In this document: positions 24,856 through 35,868 of the stretch, in pieces | How the letters are laid out: every line of letters starts with the position of its first letter | Position numbering within the stretch: the stretch's first letter is position 1 | Assembly (NCBI GenBank): GCA_011634665.1 | Contig: WAEK01000003.1 | Span: forward strand, 266,501-330,500 | DNA: 64,000 nucleotides | Source of the DNA: Mortierella sp. BCC40632 | Taxonomy: Eukaryota > Mortierellomycota > Mortierellomycetes > Mortierellales > Mortierellaceae | Direction: 5' to 3' | Notes under the pieces: model-generated | Database searches by the model: none | What the model saw: only the letters and a program-made list of their open reading frames with translations | What the model was told of the DNA's origin: nothing | Translations under genes and position numbers: made by a program

Positions 24856-24942
24856 AAAAGCAGCAGCAACAGCAACAGCAGCAGCAAAGCAAAGCAAAGC
24901 ACAAGCACAAGCATAAGCACAAGCATAAGCATAAGCAAAGCA
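24856..24942 (+). repeat. AAGCAY/CAG tandem repeat in BRE1 3' UTR
   Basis: Three bases after the BRE1 stop the transcript begins a CAG/CAA run, then AAAGC and AAGCAC/AAGCAT units repeated about 14 times to 24942. It is transcribed if the poly-A site lies beyond, as the AATAAA at 25080 suggests. Confidence 0.85.
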
Positions 24943-25079
24943 AATTGCGTCTTTTTCTTCTTCCTATTTATGCCAACATGAACACACACATCCTTCAAAC
25001 CCATTTTCCCTGTACCATACCAATACAACTCTTTCTTTCTTTCCTCTTCCCCTTCCTCTACTTGTACACCACCAGCCTT

Positions 25080-25085
25080 AATAAA
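25080..25085 (+). terminator. Probable poly-A signal of BRE1
   Basis: AATAAA about 230 bp after the BRE1 stop, followed within 30 bp by a T-rich stretch, as expected for cleavage and polyadenylation. Confidence 0.55.
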
Positions 25086-25089
25086 CGTT

Positions 25090-25367
25090 GTCTTTTTTTT
25101 CTTTTTTGTTCGGATCAGCGATATGCGTGTCCTGTTACGGCCCTTGCCCATGGAGTCTAAAGACTCTGCTCTGTGCTCTTATGCTATGCCATGCTATGTC
25201 ATGCACAGTGTCCTGGAGCGATGTCACCATTTTTTTTCGGGGATCACTTTGGAGGCACTGTAAGCGGCAAGGAGTAATGTAGAGGAGTACCATTCTCCCG
25301 TTAGGACTGTACGTACGAAAGGGAGGGGAGAAAAGGAGACAGATTGGAGGAGTCTCCTCACTACACA

Positions 25368-25409
<42 letters not shown>

Positions 25410-26134
25410 CTTCTCCTTTCTCTCTTTCTCCTTGAGAATAGAGAGGGAGAGGGAGAGGGAGAGGGGGAGAGATAGGGAGAGAAGAGAGTGAGAAAGGAAA
25501 ACTAATCCTAGAGCCAAGATTTGGGTCAAACGACTAGAGCGCGTGGGGAGAGAAAGAAGCGAGAGAGTGTGTGTCAGATTGTATGGGAGACCAGGTAGGA
25601 GATTGAGAATAAATCCCTGGTTCAGAGACGATCTGGATGAGAGAAGTAAGTGAGAGAGTGAGAGTGAGAGATCGAGTGGAGGGAGAGAGAGAGAGTGGGA
25701 GAAGAGAGGAATGAGAAACGAGAGAAAGAGAAAGAGAGAGCTCTTTTTGTTGCGTGTTTTCGGCTCTCTGCAGCTAAACTCTTTGGTCTCTCGCGCAGGC
25801 TCAGGCACATGCTCAGCGGCAAGGGTGTGGTGCCGCAAGACGAGGCAGCAAAATAAAGAAAGCGAGGGAGAGGCCAAAAAAAAACATTGACCGTTGGCAT
25901 GCATATCTTTCAGATTGGTATGGGCCAAAGGGTATGGACGTGTGTGTGGATACAGCAGGTATGTGACCTTGGGCATGGGCATGAGCATAGTGGGCAAAGG
26001 AGTCAAGAGCAAGTGGATAGAACATATCCTGCCAATGCTAAGGAAGAGTCTGAACGGGACTAGAGAAAGAGGTAGAGAACAGAGAGTGAGAGAGACAGGG
26101 CAGTGGTAGGGGGGGCAATAGAGGCAATGGCACC

Positions 26135-26166
<32 letters not shown>

Positions 26167-26284
26167 CACGGTGGGTGGTGGCCCTGAGCCGCGTCCGTGG
26201 TGCATCTCTATCTATTTCGGTGCCGACAATAGATTCGGGCGCGCTCTCAGACAATTACCTCGCGGAGCACAGAGTCGAGGCACG

Positions 26285-26317
<33 letters not shown>

Positions 26318-26705
26318 TTAAGAGAGAGAGTTAAGAGAGAGTGAAGAGAAAGAGAGAGATTCGGCTCTGGGGCGGCTCTCTCTCTCTCTCTCTCTCTCTC
26401 AGTGCCCGCTTCATCATCTCTGTGCCTTTGTCTCTCTCGTCTCGTTTGTCCCTTTTCTCTCTCTCTTTTCTCTCTCTCTTTCTCTTTTCTCTTTTTTTTT
26501 TTCATCATCCACCGCCATCCTCATCTCTGTCCCCATCCACATCCGACACTTCTCTCTCTCTCTCTCTCTCTCTCTCGCTCTTTCTCTCCTTCACCCTCCC
26601 CCCTACTTTGCTCTTTTCCATCATCACTCCACTTTCCCCGCCACCACCTCCAACCTCCATCACCTCTCTCGTTTCTCTCCCCACACTTGATCATCCATCA
26701 CCACA
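25090..26705. promoter_or_regulatory. BRE1-septin intergenic region
   Basis: About 1.6 kb without a gene. It contains a poly-A run (about 25369-25406), long GA-rich stretches (about 25440-25740 and 26120-26360) and then an abrupt change to CT-rich sequence (about 26380-26700) that runs up to the septin ATG. The pyrimidine-rich block is likely the septin transcription start and 5' leader. Confidence 0.6.
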
Positions 26706-28014
26706 ATGGCACACGTAAGGGATCCTGACCTGCTCTGCATCCCTGATTCTTTTATTCTTTTCTCCGCCTGCCTCTCCCAGTTCCTGGTCTCATCTCTTCA
26801 ACAACTTCTCTCTCACCTCTCTATCTCCATCTCTCCTCATCTGAACCCTTGTCATCTCCATAGCGCATCGGACGCAGAAAGAATGTCAAGAAGGGATTCC
26901 AGTTCACGCTGATGGTGGTCGGTAAGTCACATCCATCAGATCCTCTCCTTCTTCCCATGCTGCTGCAGATGGCGCGTGTGTGTACCCACTGCATTCTTAC
27001 TTCTAACGGACGTGCAGTAAAGGAGAGAGAGAGAAACACACACGAAAGGAAAGGGATCGCTAATCTGGTTATTATTGTTTGATGATGTGAACTCTTTGTT
27101 TGAATTGCAGGCGCATCGGGTCTCGGTCGCACTACCTTCATCAACACCCTGTGCGATGCTGATGTCGTTCCTAAGCGAGAGTGCGACGAGCCGGACTCTG
27201 CTCACCTCGAGGAAGGCATCAAGATCAAGCCCTACACCGTCGGTAAGAAAGGAGTAGAGAGAAAGGGAAAGAAAGAGAGAATACTAGTCAGGACACACAT
27301 GAATCAGCTCTTTTACTGTCCATGGGCGCGCCTTCTCTTCACTAACATGATAGCCATCTCCTCTCCTTCTCTCTTTTGAACAGAGCTTGACGAGGACGGT
27401 GTCAAGATCTCGCTGACAGTCGTCGACACCCCTGGATTTGGCGACATGATTGACAACGAGCACTGGTAATGGGACCCCACCGTCAGCACGCTCTTTCTTT
27501 TTTTTTTTTTTGCCGACCAGCTGTGGCCATCTCTCGACTAGCCTTGCCCTGGCTTGCCCTTTTGTTCAGTCTCTTTCCAAGGAGGCTTGACCTCCTTGGA
27601 CCTCGATTCTCTCTCGCTCTTACTAGCCTTTCCCAGTCTCCCTTTCGACTTTTTACTCCTGGACATATCTCTTGTTTTTTCGGCTAATGTCCCTTTTTAC
27701 TAACAGCTGGACAATCTCGCTTTCTCTCTCTCTTATCTCTTTCCTGCGAATTGGCATTTTATAGCTTCAAGGAGATCCTCGGGTACCTGGAGCGCCAGTA
27801 CGATGATATTCTGTCAGAAGAGTCCAGGATCAAGCGTAACCCACGCTTCCGCGATAACCGCGTCCATGCGCTCCTCTACTTTATCACCCCCACGGGACAC
27901 AGGTAAAAAGACGAAAGAAGAAAAAAATCGTGTTCGTACCCTGGGGTCACTAGCAAGGGACCAGACTCCTTCTTTCGTGCACCCTTTCCTTTCAGAGAAC
28001 TGACCCTTTCTCTC

Positions 28015-28051
<37 letters not shown>

Positions 28052-29203
28052 CCTTTCTCTACCCGCCTTTTTTAGCCTGCGAGAGATTGACATTGAGTTG
28101 ATGAAGCAGCTGAGCCCCAGAATCAACGTCATCCCTGTCATTGGCAAGGCTGACACCTTTACTCCTCAGGAGCTGGCAGATTTCAAGAAGAGGGTAAGCC
28201 AACCATCATCCCTATCCTTTTCCTTTTCCTTTTCCCTTTTATTCTTTCCTTTTTGTTTACATTCCTGGCAACAGCCTTATTTGCCTGTTCAAAAAAAAGG
28301 TGAACCAATAATGCAGGATATTTACAAGTCCAACGTCTTGGAAACTGCTTCTTTCTCTTTTGTACATTCCAAATAGGTCATGGAGGATATTGAGCACCAC
28401 AACATTCCCATCTACAACTTCCCCTATGACCCCGAAGAAGATGACGAGGAGACCATTGAGGAGAACAGCGAATTGCGTTCCTTGCTTCCTTTTGCATTGA
28501 TCGGATGTGAGGAGGAGATCATTGTCAATGGACGCAAGGTCCGTGGACGCCAGTACCCCTGGGGTATTGTTGAAGTCGACAATGTCCAGCACTGCGACTT
28601 TGCCAAGCTTCGCATCGCACTTTTGAGGTATGAAAAAGAAAAGAAAGGCAAAGGATGGAGTCGAGAAAGAGAGTTGGGGAAGAGAACGAGGCTGGGGGGA
28701 GGGGAGAAAGAAAAGGATGAGCAACAAAGAATGAGCTTGTGCTAAAGAGAGAGAGAGAGAGATGGTCCGCCGAATGGTGGGCTCCTTTTGGGTTTCGGTG
28801 TCTTTGTTGTGTGAGTCTCTGCATTATATTTAAATTGGAGCGAAGAGCTTTTTTTCTTTCTTTTTTGGTTGTTATTAATTGCACACTCCCTCAGTGCTTC
28901 CTCAGCTGCCACACCATCATTACCTCCTCCTCCTCCTCCTCCCCCCCCCTCCTATCTTCAATCCCCTATCCCTTTCTTTCTTTTCCTTCCAACGGTCGTC
29001 GGAGAGCGGGAATGCGAATCTCGAAAGTCTCTGGATCACCTTCTAACGTCTTTTTTTTTTTTTTTTTTATCCCCGATTGACCTGGATGAAAACTTGCTAC
29101 TCATAGTTCGCACTTGCAAGACTTGAAGGAGATTACGCACGACTACTTGTACGAGAACTACCGTACAGAGAAGTTGTCGCGCAATGCCGAGAACTCGGAG
29201 TAA
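26706..29203 (+). CDS. Septin (Cdc11/AspA-like)
   Basis: GTP-binding cytoskeletal protein that forms filaments and rings at septation and polarity sites. Eight exons (26706-26714, 26864-26921, 27111-27242, 27384-27465, 27765-27902, 28076-28193, 28377-28627, 29107-29203) join exactly to 294 residues. The polybasic region RRKNVKK at 7-13 precedes the G domain. The P-loop GASGLGRTT (23-31) has Arg where most septins have Lys, a trait of the Cdc11/AspA group. The G3 motif DTPG is at 81-84 and the G4 motif GKAD at 163-166. The septin-unique block includes RGRQYPWG. The C-terminus stops soon after YENYRTEKLSRNAENSE, so no coiled coil is encoded, and the protein is shorter than yeast Cdc11. The first exon is only nine bases. 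A further 3' exon with another reading cannot be fully excluded, but the stop fits well. Confidence 0.93.
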
Positions 29204-31395
29204 AAAAGAAAGAGACAGTTTTAACAATGGAAAGAAAAGAACGATGGATCAAGGCATACATACACACACACCCTGTCTTGGCGTATTTTTCGTACATCCT
29301 CCTTGTCTGTTTACTCCCATTTTCTTCATTTGCTGTGCAAAGTAGAAGACTATGAGAAGAAGAAGACGAAGAATTGAATCTTGAAACGACAGGATATAGG
29401 AACTCCCCGTAAAAAAACGCGCCTCTTCACCCCACATGCCTCATTTCCTAGTCCAATGTTGATTCTTTTCTTTTTTGTTTTTGTTTTTGCCTGTGCCTAT
29501 TTCTCTCTTTCTCTTTTTCTCTTTCTCTCTTTCTACCTCTTCAGTTTGTTACTCTTAATCCCCTTTCACCAACATGGATATACTCTTCAAAGTAATTGAT
29601 TTACCATATACACACTAAAGAAAAAAAAATCACACACGCCAACACCCACGCACGAACACATTTCATAAACATTTCTTTTTTGTGGTCCTGCATTCTCCAT
29701 CCCATATTCGGAGAGAGGCATACCGATATGGACTCGAGCTTTTTTTTTTTTTTTTTTTTTAATCCAAGGAGGAAAACGTGGTAGCGTAAAGCAATGAGCT
29801 TAGGAAAGTACGTAACAGGATGCATGGTGAACGGGCAATGCATTTACTTGGTATGTTCAATACAAAGGTTAATCCGGTGGAAGAGAGGGTAGGGAGGAGC
29901 TAGTTGTTTTTCTATTCCTTTCCTTCCGTTTTCTTTCCTCTACTTTTTCTTCCAAGACTATTGTGTGTATTTTTTTTTTTCATCTACAAGGATTCCATTA
30001 GCATGACCCATTGTCTTCCATAGCATTCTTCCAAAAAAAAAAAAAAAAAAAAAAAAAAAGATAGTTGGAGGTCCAAGTTCACAATTCATTTAGGGATTGC
30101 CTCTGCCTCTTGGTCCAACCAGCTATAAAGAGAGAAAAAAGAATGGCCCGACCGACTCTGACTCGAGTTCAGCAGTCTAATTGCTCCAAATGGATGAAAA
30201 AGAGAGATATCTCTGGGCTGATTGAAGCTACAAAGCGCAGAGATGGTCTAAAATCGCTTTTTCTTTCTTTCTTTCTTTCTTTTTTTTCACGGTAAGGTGC
30301 AAACTATGGACTCCAATGTAGTTGGGAAACGGAGTTTAACAACTAGGCCGAGTGCGGAGGAATTCAGAAGAGTGACTATACTTGAGAGAGAGAGAGAGAG
30401 TAGATGATGCTGTGACAAAGAAAAATCCAGAGATACTTGTGGATATGCACATAAAATAGATACTCTTTGACTCTCTCTTTCCCTCCCATTTTCTATTCTG
30501 AGGACAAAGCTGAGTGTTGGGAGTTAGTGAGGTGGAAAACGAAGGAACGGGGATCTGCAAAAAAAAAAAAAAAAAAAAAAAAAATCTACAGTAGTCCTAT
30601 ACAGAATCACGCGTCCTAGGTTTCCTATGATTTGGCTCTGCGAATAGGGCCTGGTTTAGGCAGGGTGGAATGCTCTATCAAAGCAAAGAAATCCAAAGAC
30701 TGCATCCCTTCTGTAGAAGGGAAGAAACTGAGAGAAAAAAGAGCTTCTCGCCTCGCCTTGCTAACCTATGATCCCTCCATGAATAAAAAAAAAAAAAGGG
30801 CTCGCTGAGGACTTTGTGGGATTCTCACAGTCCAACAAAAAGATACGAGGATGGGGTTGAGCCAAGTTGCATTTGAAGGTATACGGAACCGGTTGGAGAG
30901 TGATATGCAATCACCCCCATTGTTCTCTCATCTTTCTCCGCTCCAACACTGCCCTGACACTGCCCTAACAGTACAAAGTCGGGTATCCAGGAACCATCGA
31001 AAAGTTGTCAGGGAATAAAGCAAGTGCAATATTATCAAAGATAGTATCAAAGAAAGTATCAAAGATATCAGAAAAGATGCAAGAGGTGCGGACAAGAGTC
31101 AGACACTGAGCAAAGGCGGAGAGCACTCTTTGCAGAAAAGGACAAATTGTGTTCATAAAGAAACAAAGCAAAGACGCACGAAGACTACAGGACTAGAGCA
31201 ACAGTAGACACAACTATTTTGCCTACGCCAGGAAAGGAGTTACTGGAACAACCTCAAGAACATAGCCAAGGCAAGGATATCTGACAACAATTAGATTCTA
31301 CGGCTGATATTCTTACCTGATCATTGTACACAAGGGCTATTTACCAGAACCATCCATCTCACCAATGAGCGCCTTTGGACTTGAGGAATGTCGAC

Positions 31396-31430
<35 letters not shown>

Positions 31431-32326
31431 TCAGCATCTGTTAAAGATACAATGGAAGTTCCCTGGGTAGTCCAGGTTACAGTTATACCGTATTAAATGG
31501 CTGCTCCCATGACTAGTACACCGTATCATTGGTTCTCTACGCCAATATCTCCAAAGTATTTATTACGCCTGTTGTGTATGGCCGCCTCGAGAGCGCTTTG
31601 GTAAGATAGATATCCTGCTTTCAACGTTCTAAAAGTTAGCCAAGGTGTAATCGTGGTTATGATAGGGTATTGAATAAGGCTTTTGTGTGAGTTTGCATCT
31701 TACATGAGAAATAGGTGATCGTGAGGCAGTGCATAGCATGGCGAAGAGGATTTATGAGTCCTTTCAATACCTCAATTGACCGCCTTCTCGCTTTCCTTGA
31801 CGTGCGGGGAATTGCAAAGGAGAAAGGGGATCGGTCTTGTACTCTTTCGCTGATGTATGAGTGCAATGAGAAGGCCATTGCTAGGAGAGAAGCAATGCAG
31901 CACTTGGCTGGGTGGGTTGTGAGGATATCTGACTTTGATTATGCGAGGATCCTTTTTTTTTTTTTTTTACCCCAAGTTTCCACTGACCCAAAAAAAAAAA
32001 AAAAATCCCCAAATAGAGAATCACTAGCATTGCGATAATCATGTCCTCTTATTACTCATTGCCACCGCCAGAGTCAGAATCTGAAAAAAGAAAAATTATC
32101 CTCAAGTTGTGGACCATCATCGAGACCCATTCCTTGAAGAGCAAGTACCGCAACCCTTATCTTTTGTCCGAATGAGACATGTATCGAGCCAGCAAGAGAT
32201 GATCTGACAATCATACATCCTAATGTCAAGTCCAAAAGGAGGTTGATATGGGAGCTTGGCCTAGACCTCGAGAATGGGTTTATACGAAGCTCTGGCTAAG
32301 CTTATTCAACAACAAGATCGTATAGT

Positions 32327-32362
<36 letters not shown>

Positions 32363-34390
32363 CCTCGAATTGAGCTTGACGGAGCAACCGTAGCATTCAA
32401 CATACTTTATCCCCTTCCTTTCACTGCTCTCATCACATTCCTTGTTTGAATTGTCTCCATCTGTAAAGAACCATGAGTCCTTTATCTCAATGAAACGGCA
32501 TCCATTCGTAGCAGGCAAGAGAGTCCCAAGGGAATATCAAAGATGGATCCCTCTGGAGGTTACCTTCATGCACAGCAGGAGTGCTTGACCCTAACGATGA
32601 AGATGAACAATCCTAAGAGCGCACCCTCGAATTCTAATGAAGCAAAGATAGAAGAGGCCAACATCGAAGGATAAAAAAAAAAAGAACAAAAGGATTGGGT
32701 CTACTGTCACTTTTTAGAGTTGAAAGGGCCTGTGGCTCATGGGCGTAGAAAAACGAGCCTCATCCTTCTTTCACTTTAGTTTGCCCATCAGCACTTTTGT
32801 GGAGCAGTGGAGATGAGAGAGGAGGAATGTAAGACAAGGCTGAGGAAGAACGAGAGCCAAAAGCGACTGGATAGGAAGAAAAGAAGGGAGATGCGCTGGA
32901 GGGCTGTCTTTTCCTCTAGTCCTAGTTCCCGCCTTCTCTCTCTCTCCCTCTACCCTACTCTTCAGAGTTGATGTGAATAGATTGCATTAACCATATTGTT
33001 CCCCCGTCGTCGTACGATCTCTGTTTTTCCACTTCCGACAAAGAGGAGGATTCGGATCTGCTGCAGAGAAGTCTGGGGGGCGATTCGGAGAGATTGTTGT
33101 TCGACGTTAAGGATACAATAAAAAAGAGGGAAGAGGGATGTGTGTGTGGGGAGGGAGGAAGCAACCACTTGCACTTTCAGTTGAAATGAAATGTGGATCT
33201 GTCCCTGGTTTTCAAGAACTCCCAAAGGAACAAAAGACAAAGCCAGTCGAAGGCTCGTGACGGGCACTGCTTATGTGTGGGTGCACGAGGGGATTTTTTT
33301 TTTTCTCTTTTGCCTGGTAAAGCATTCATTAACAGAAGGAACTAGATTGAGGTCAAGAAGAATCATTCCTTACCTCACAGCCAAGACTGCAAAAAGAATG
33401 ATACAAAACGAAAACTTCCACGGTCAGGACCTCTGGGCGTCTCTCTCTCTCTCTCTCTCTCTCTGTTCTTTTGTCAGAGTTTTACCGGAGATCCGGCTCC
33501 TTCTTCCTCCTCTTCCTTCCTCTTTCTTTTCGATGGACAAACCCAACACACGCGTCCATGTCGGTTTGAAGTGCTCTCACTGTGAGGAAAACAAATCGCT
33601 GATCAGTCCGGTGAACGAGGAGAGGGTAAAGAAATGTAAGGAAGACTGAAATGCGGAGCCGTCCGGTAGTGCGCTTTGTGTATGAGTATGTGTTTGTGTA
33701 GAGTGCGTGCTCAACCGAGCGAAAAGAATTTATTTCGACGTAGATGCCTCTTTTCTTTACTCTCTCTTGAGAGCTGCTCCCAAGTCGTAAAAATCAGAGG
33801 TTAGGCAAAAGGTCTCTTATTCTTTACCCTTGTCCAAATAGGACTTGGCAGAGAGCGAGATTGCACAGAAGAAAGAAAGAAAAAAAAAAAGAGATGGCTA
33901 GTGTTTACAACACTGCATTGCTTCGCACTTGTGGAGAGTTTGCTCTTTTCCCTTGGCTTAAAGTCAATACCGGTTGTATGGAGCTACTCTGCTGCTACGC
34001 TACCGTTGTTTGTCCCCGCTTTCTAGACCTTGTGATAAAAAAAAAAAAACTGACAGAGCCATCGTTTCTCACATCGCAACATTGTAACACGAACCCTTTT
34101 TTTACTTAGTATGCTTGAGAATAAAGCCGAGACAGACGTCCATCCATGCTACACAGTGGAACCACAAGAAAGATAATGTAGAGAAGAAGAGAGGGTCTTG
34201 AGACAATGATGATAAAGAACCATCCCGGGAACCCGGGGAAAAGGATAAACGTACGAGATAACTCTCCTCTTTTCTCTCTCCCTTCCTCCTCCCTTCCAAG
34301 CGCGTATGTTGCGAGTGAACAAGGTCGAGTAGACGAGAAGGTTATAGAGAGAAAGAGAGGCCAACAAGGAACCTTAAAAGAGCCAGAGCG
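29204..34390. other. Gene-poor region with long poly-A runs
   Basis: About 5.2 kb with no gene I can support. Long A runs occur near 30033-30059, 30558-30584, 31396-31427 and 32328-32358, each in different sequence, and T runs near 29740-29760. The first few hundred bases hold the septin 3' UTR. Short open frames, such as 31715-32038 and 33191-33649, have some coding flavour but no recognisable motif or splice chain. The regularly spaced A runs could be tails of old retroposed copies, which I could not demonstrate. Confidence 0.45.
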
Positions 34391-34686
34391 GACCAAATGA
34401 GGTTGGGAGTCAGGTCAAGAAAGGCAACGTCCGCAAGAGGGCGCCATTTTTTTGACCCTTCAAAGGCAGCATCAGTGATTGGCTGGAGACAAGAATGCCA
34501 GAGGAGGAAGGAAGCGATAGGCGTGCTCTCTTCTTTTTCGCCCCAGTCAATATGTCCTGGAGCCCTATTGCTGCTGTTGCTGCTGTTGAATGAGAGGGGA
34601 GGGGGGGTTTGGTGGGCAGTGCTCAGCCAAAGAGCCCAAGACATGTGTGCGTGTGTATGTTTGTGTGTCCCGATGATATTGCCGGG

Positions 34687-35422
34687 CAGGACGGCCGCAC
34701 ACCCAGTCCCATCCAGGCTCTGGCGCGGGGCACCGAAGCAGAGTATGTTTTCTTTCTGATTTTTTTGCTTTCGAGATGCGCGCGCGGGTGGATCCCAGAC
34801 ATCACGTCTTATTTGTCGGATCCAAGCGAACCGCTGTGGGTTCGCGCTACGCGTGTCGCACTCCTGCGTGAAAGACAGCATAAATGTTAATCGACAGGTC
34901 GTGACTTGGTCAATATCCCCGTTCCTCTCACCAAACGCCCTCCTTCCTCCTCCCCCACATTACCCAGCTTGAACCAGCAGAAGCTTCGTTCAGGCATTGC
35001 AAAGAGGTCTAGACATGACGACGAGCCAGAAGAGCTAAAGAAAAAAGAGGACAAACGCATGCATGTCTTCATTCTTGACCTGCGTCTTTGTCCCACATTG
35101 CTTTGTCAGAAGGCCCATTTGAGCCGATCTCATCCAACGGTCTAGCGGATGGACATTCCCTATCTATTAATACAGCCCATGCAGAGAAGCGGCGATTCAA
35201 CCACGAGTGAGGTGAGTTGGACAGACAAACAGTCGGCCCATCTCCATTACCGGTCTGTATGTCCCCCCGTTTTTTCTCTTTCATTCTTTCTTTGGGCCTC
35301 TCCTCTTATCCTTCCAACAGCGTACCTGCTTTTTTTTTTCTGTTACCAAGCCCTTGTGTGCTTGGAATGATCTGAATATACTGCAATTGACTTGGCCGCT
35401 CCTGCCTAGTAGTCTCGAGGTA
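34687..35422 (+). CDS. Exon-like fragments of an unrecognised gene
   Basis: Several plus-strand pieces have coding character and plausible splice borders. The piece from 34690, after acceptor GGGCAG, reads DGRTPSPIQALARGTEA and ends at a GTATGT donor. One near 34910-35060 reads NIPVPLTKRPPSSSPTLPSL and later RSRHDDEPEELKKKEDKRM. One after acceptor CAG at 35109 reads GPFEPISSNGLADGHSLSIN then TAHAEKRRFNH, ending at donor GTGAGG. One from about 35351 reads PLCAWNDLNILQLTWPLLPS and ends at donor GTAAGA near 35420. Phases do not all connect, so I cannot build a full model, and I do not recognise the family. The gene may be real with misjudged junctions, or decayed. Confidence 0.3.
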
Positions 35423-35513
35423 AGAAGGGAGGAGGGAGGAGCTCTTGAGTTCCTAGGAAGAAGTATGCCGCCAGCGTACCAACCAAAGTGGCAAGGGGGA
35501 AGGATTGGTCACC

Positions 35514-35516
<3 letters not shown>

Positions 35517-35553
<37 letters not shown>
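35517..35553. repeat. (CT)n microsatellite
   Basis: About 37 bp of CT repeat, 310 bp before the esterase start codon. Confidence 0.9.
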
Positions 35554-35556
<3 letters not shown>

Positions 35557-35868
35557 CATTGCCAGTCAACAGGTCTGAAAAAAAAAAAAAAAAAAGAAGA
35601 GTCCGCTTGCTTGCCCGAATTAATATAACCTTGAACCGAGGGGGTCCAAATGGATAAAAGGATCCGTGGTCCGCCCACTTTCTTTTCCTCTTTTTTTCTT
35701 CTTCACACAACCCTTGTCTCCTTCCTTTCATACCCTTCCTCCCCTTCCCCCTCTCCCCCGTGTGCCACGGCCCTTCCCATCCTTGACAGGACTTTTTACC
35801 ATCCTCACCTCTCCTCTCTCCATCCACCCCTCCATTAATACCATCCCCCCCTCCCCTCTCCCACAGTC

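Noticed and set aside
31715..32038. 107-codon plus-strand frame with partly natural composition
   Set aside because: No known motif, no splice neighbours, and it ends in poly-Phe and poly-Lys from homopolymers.
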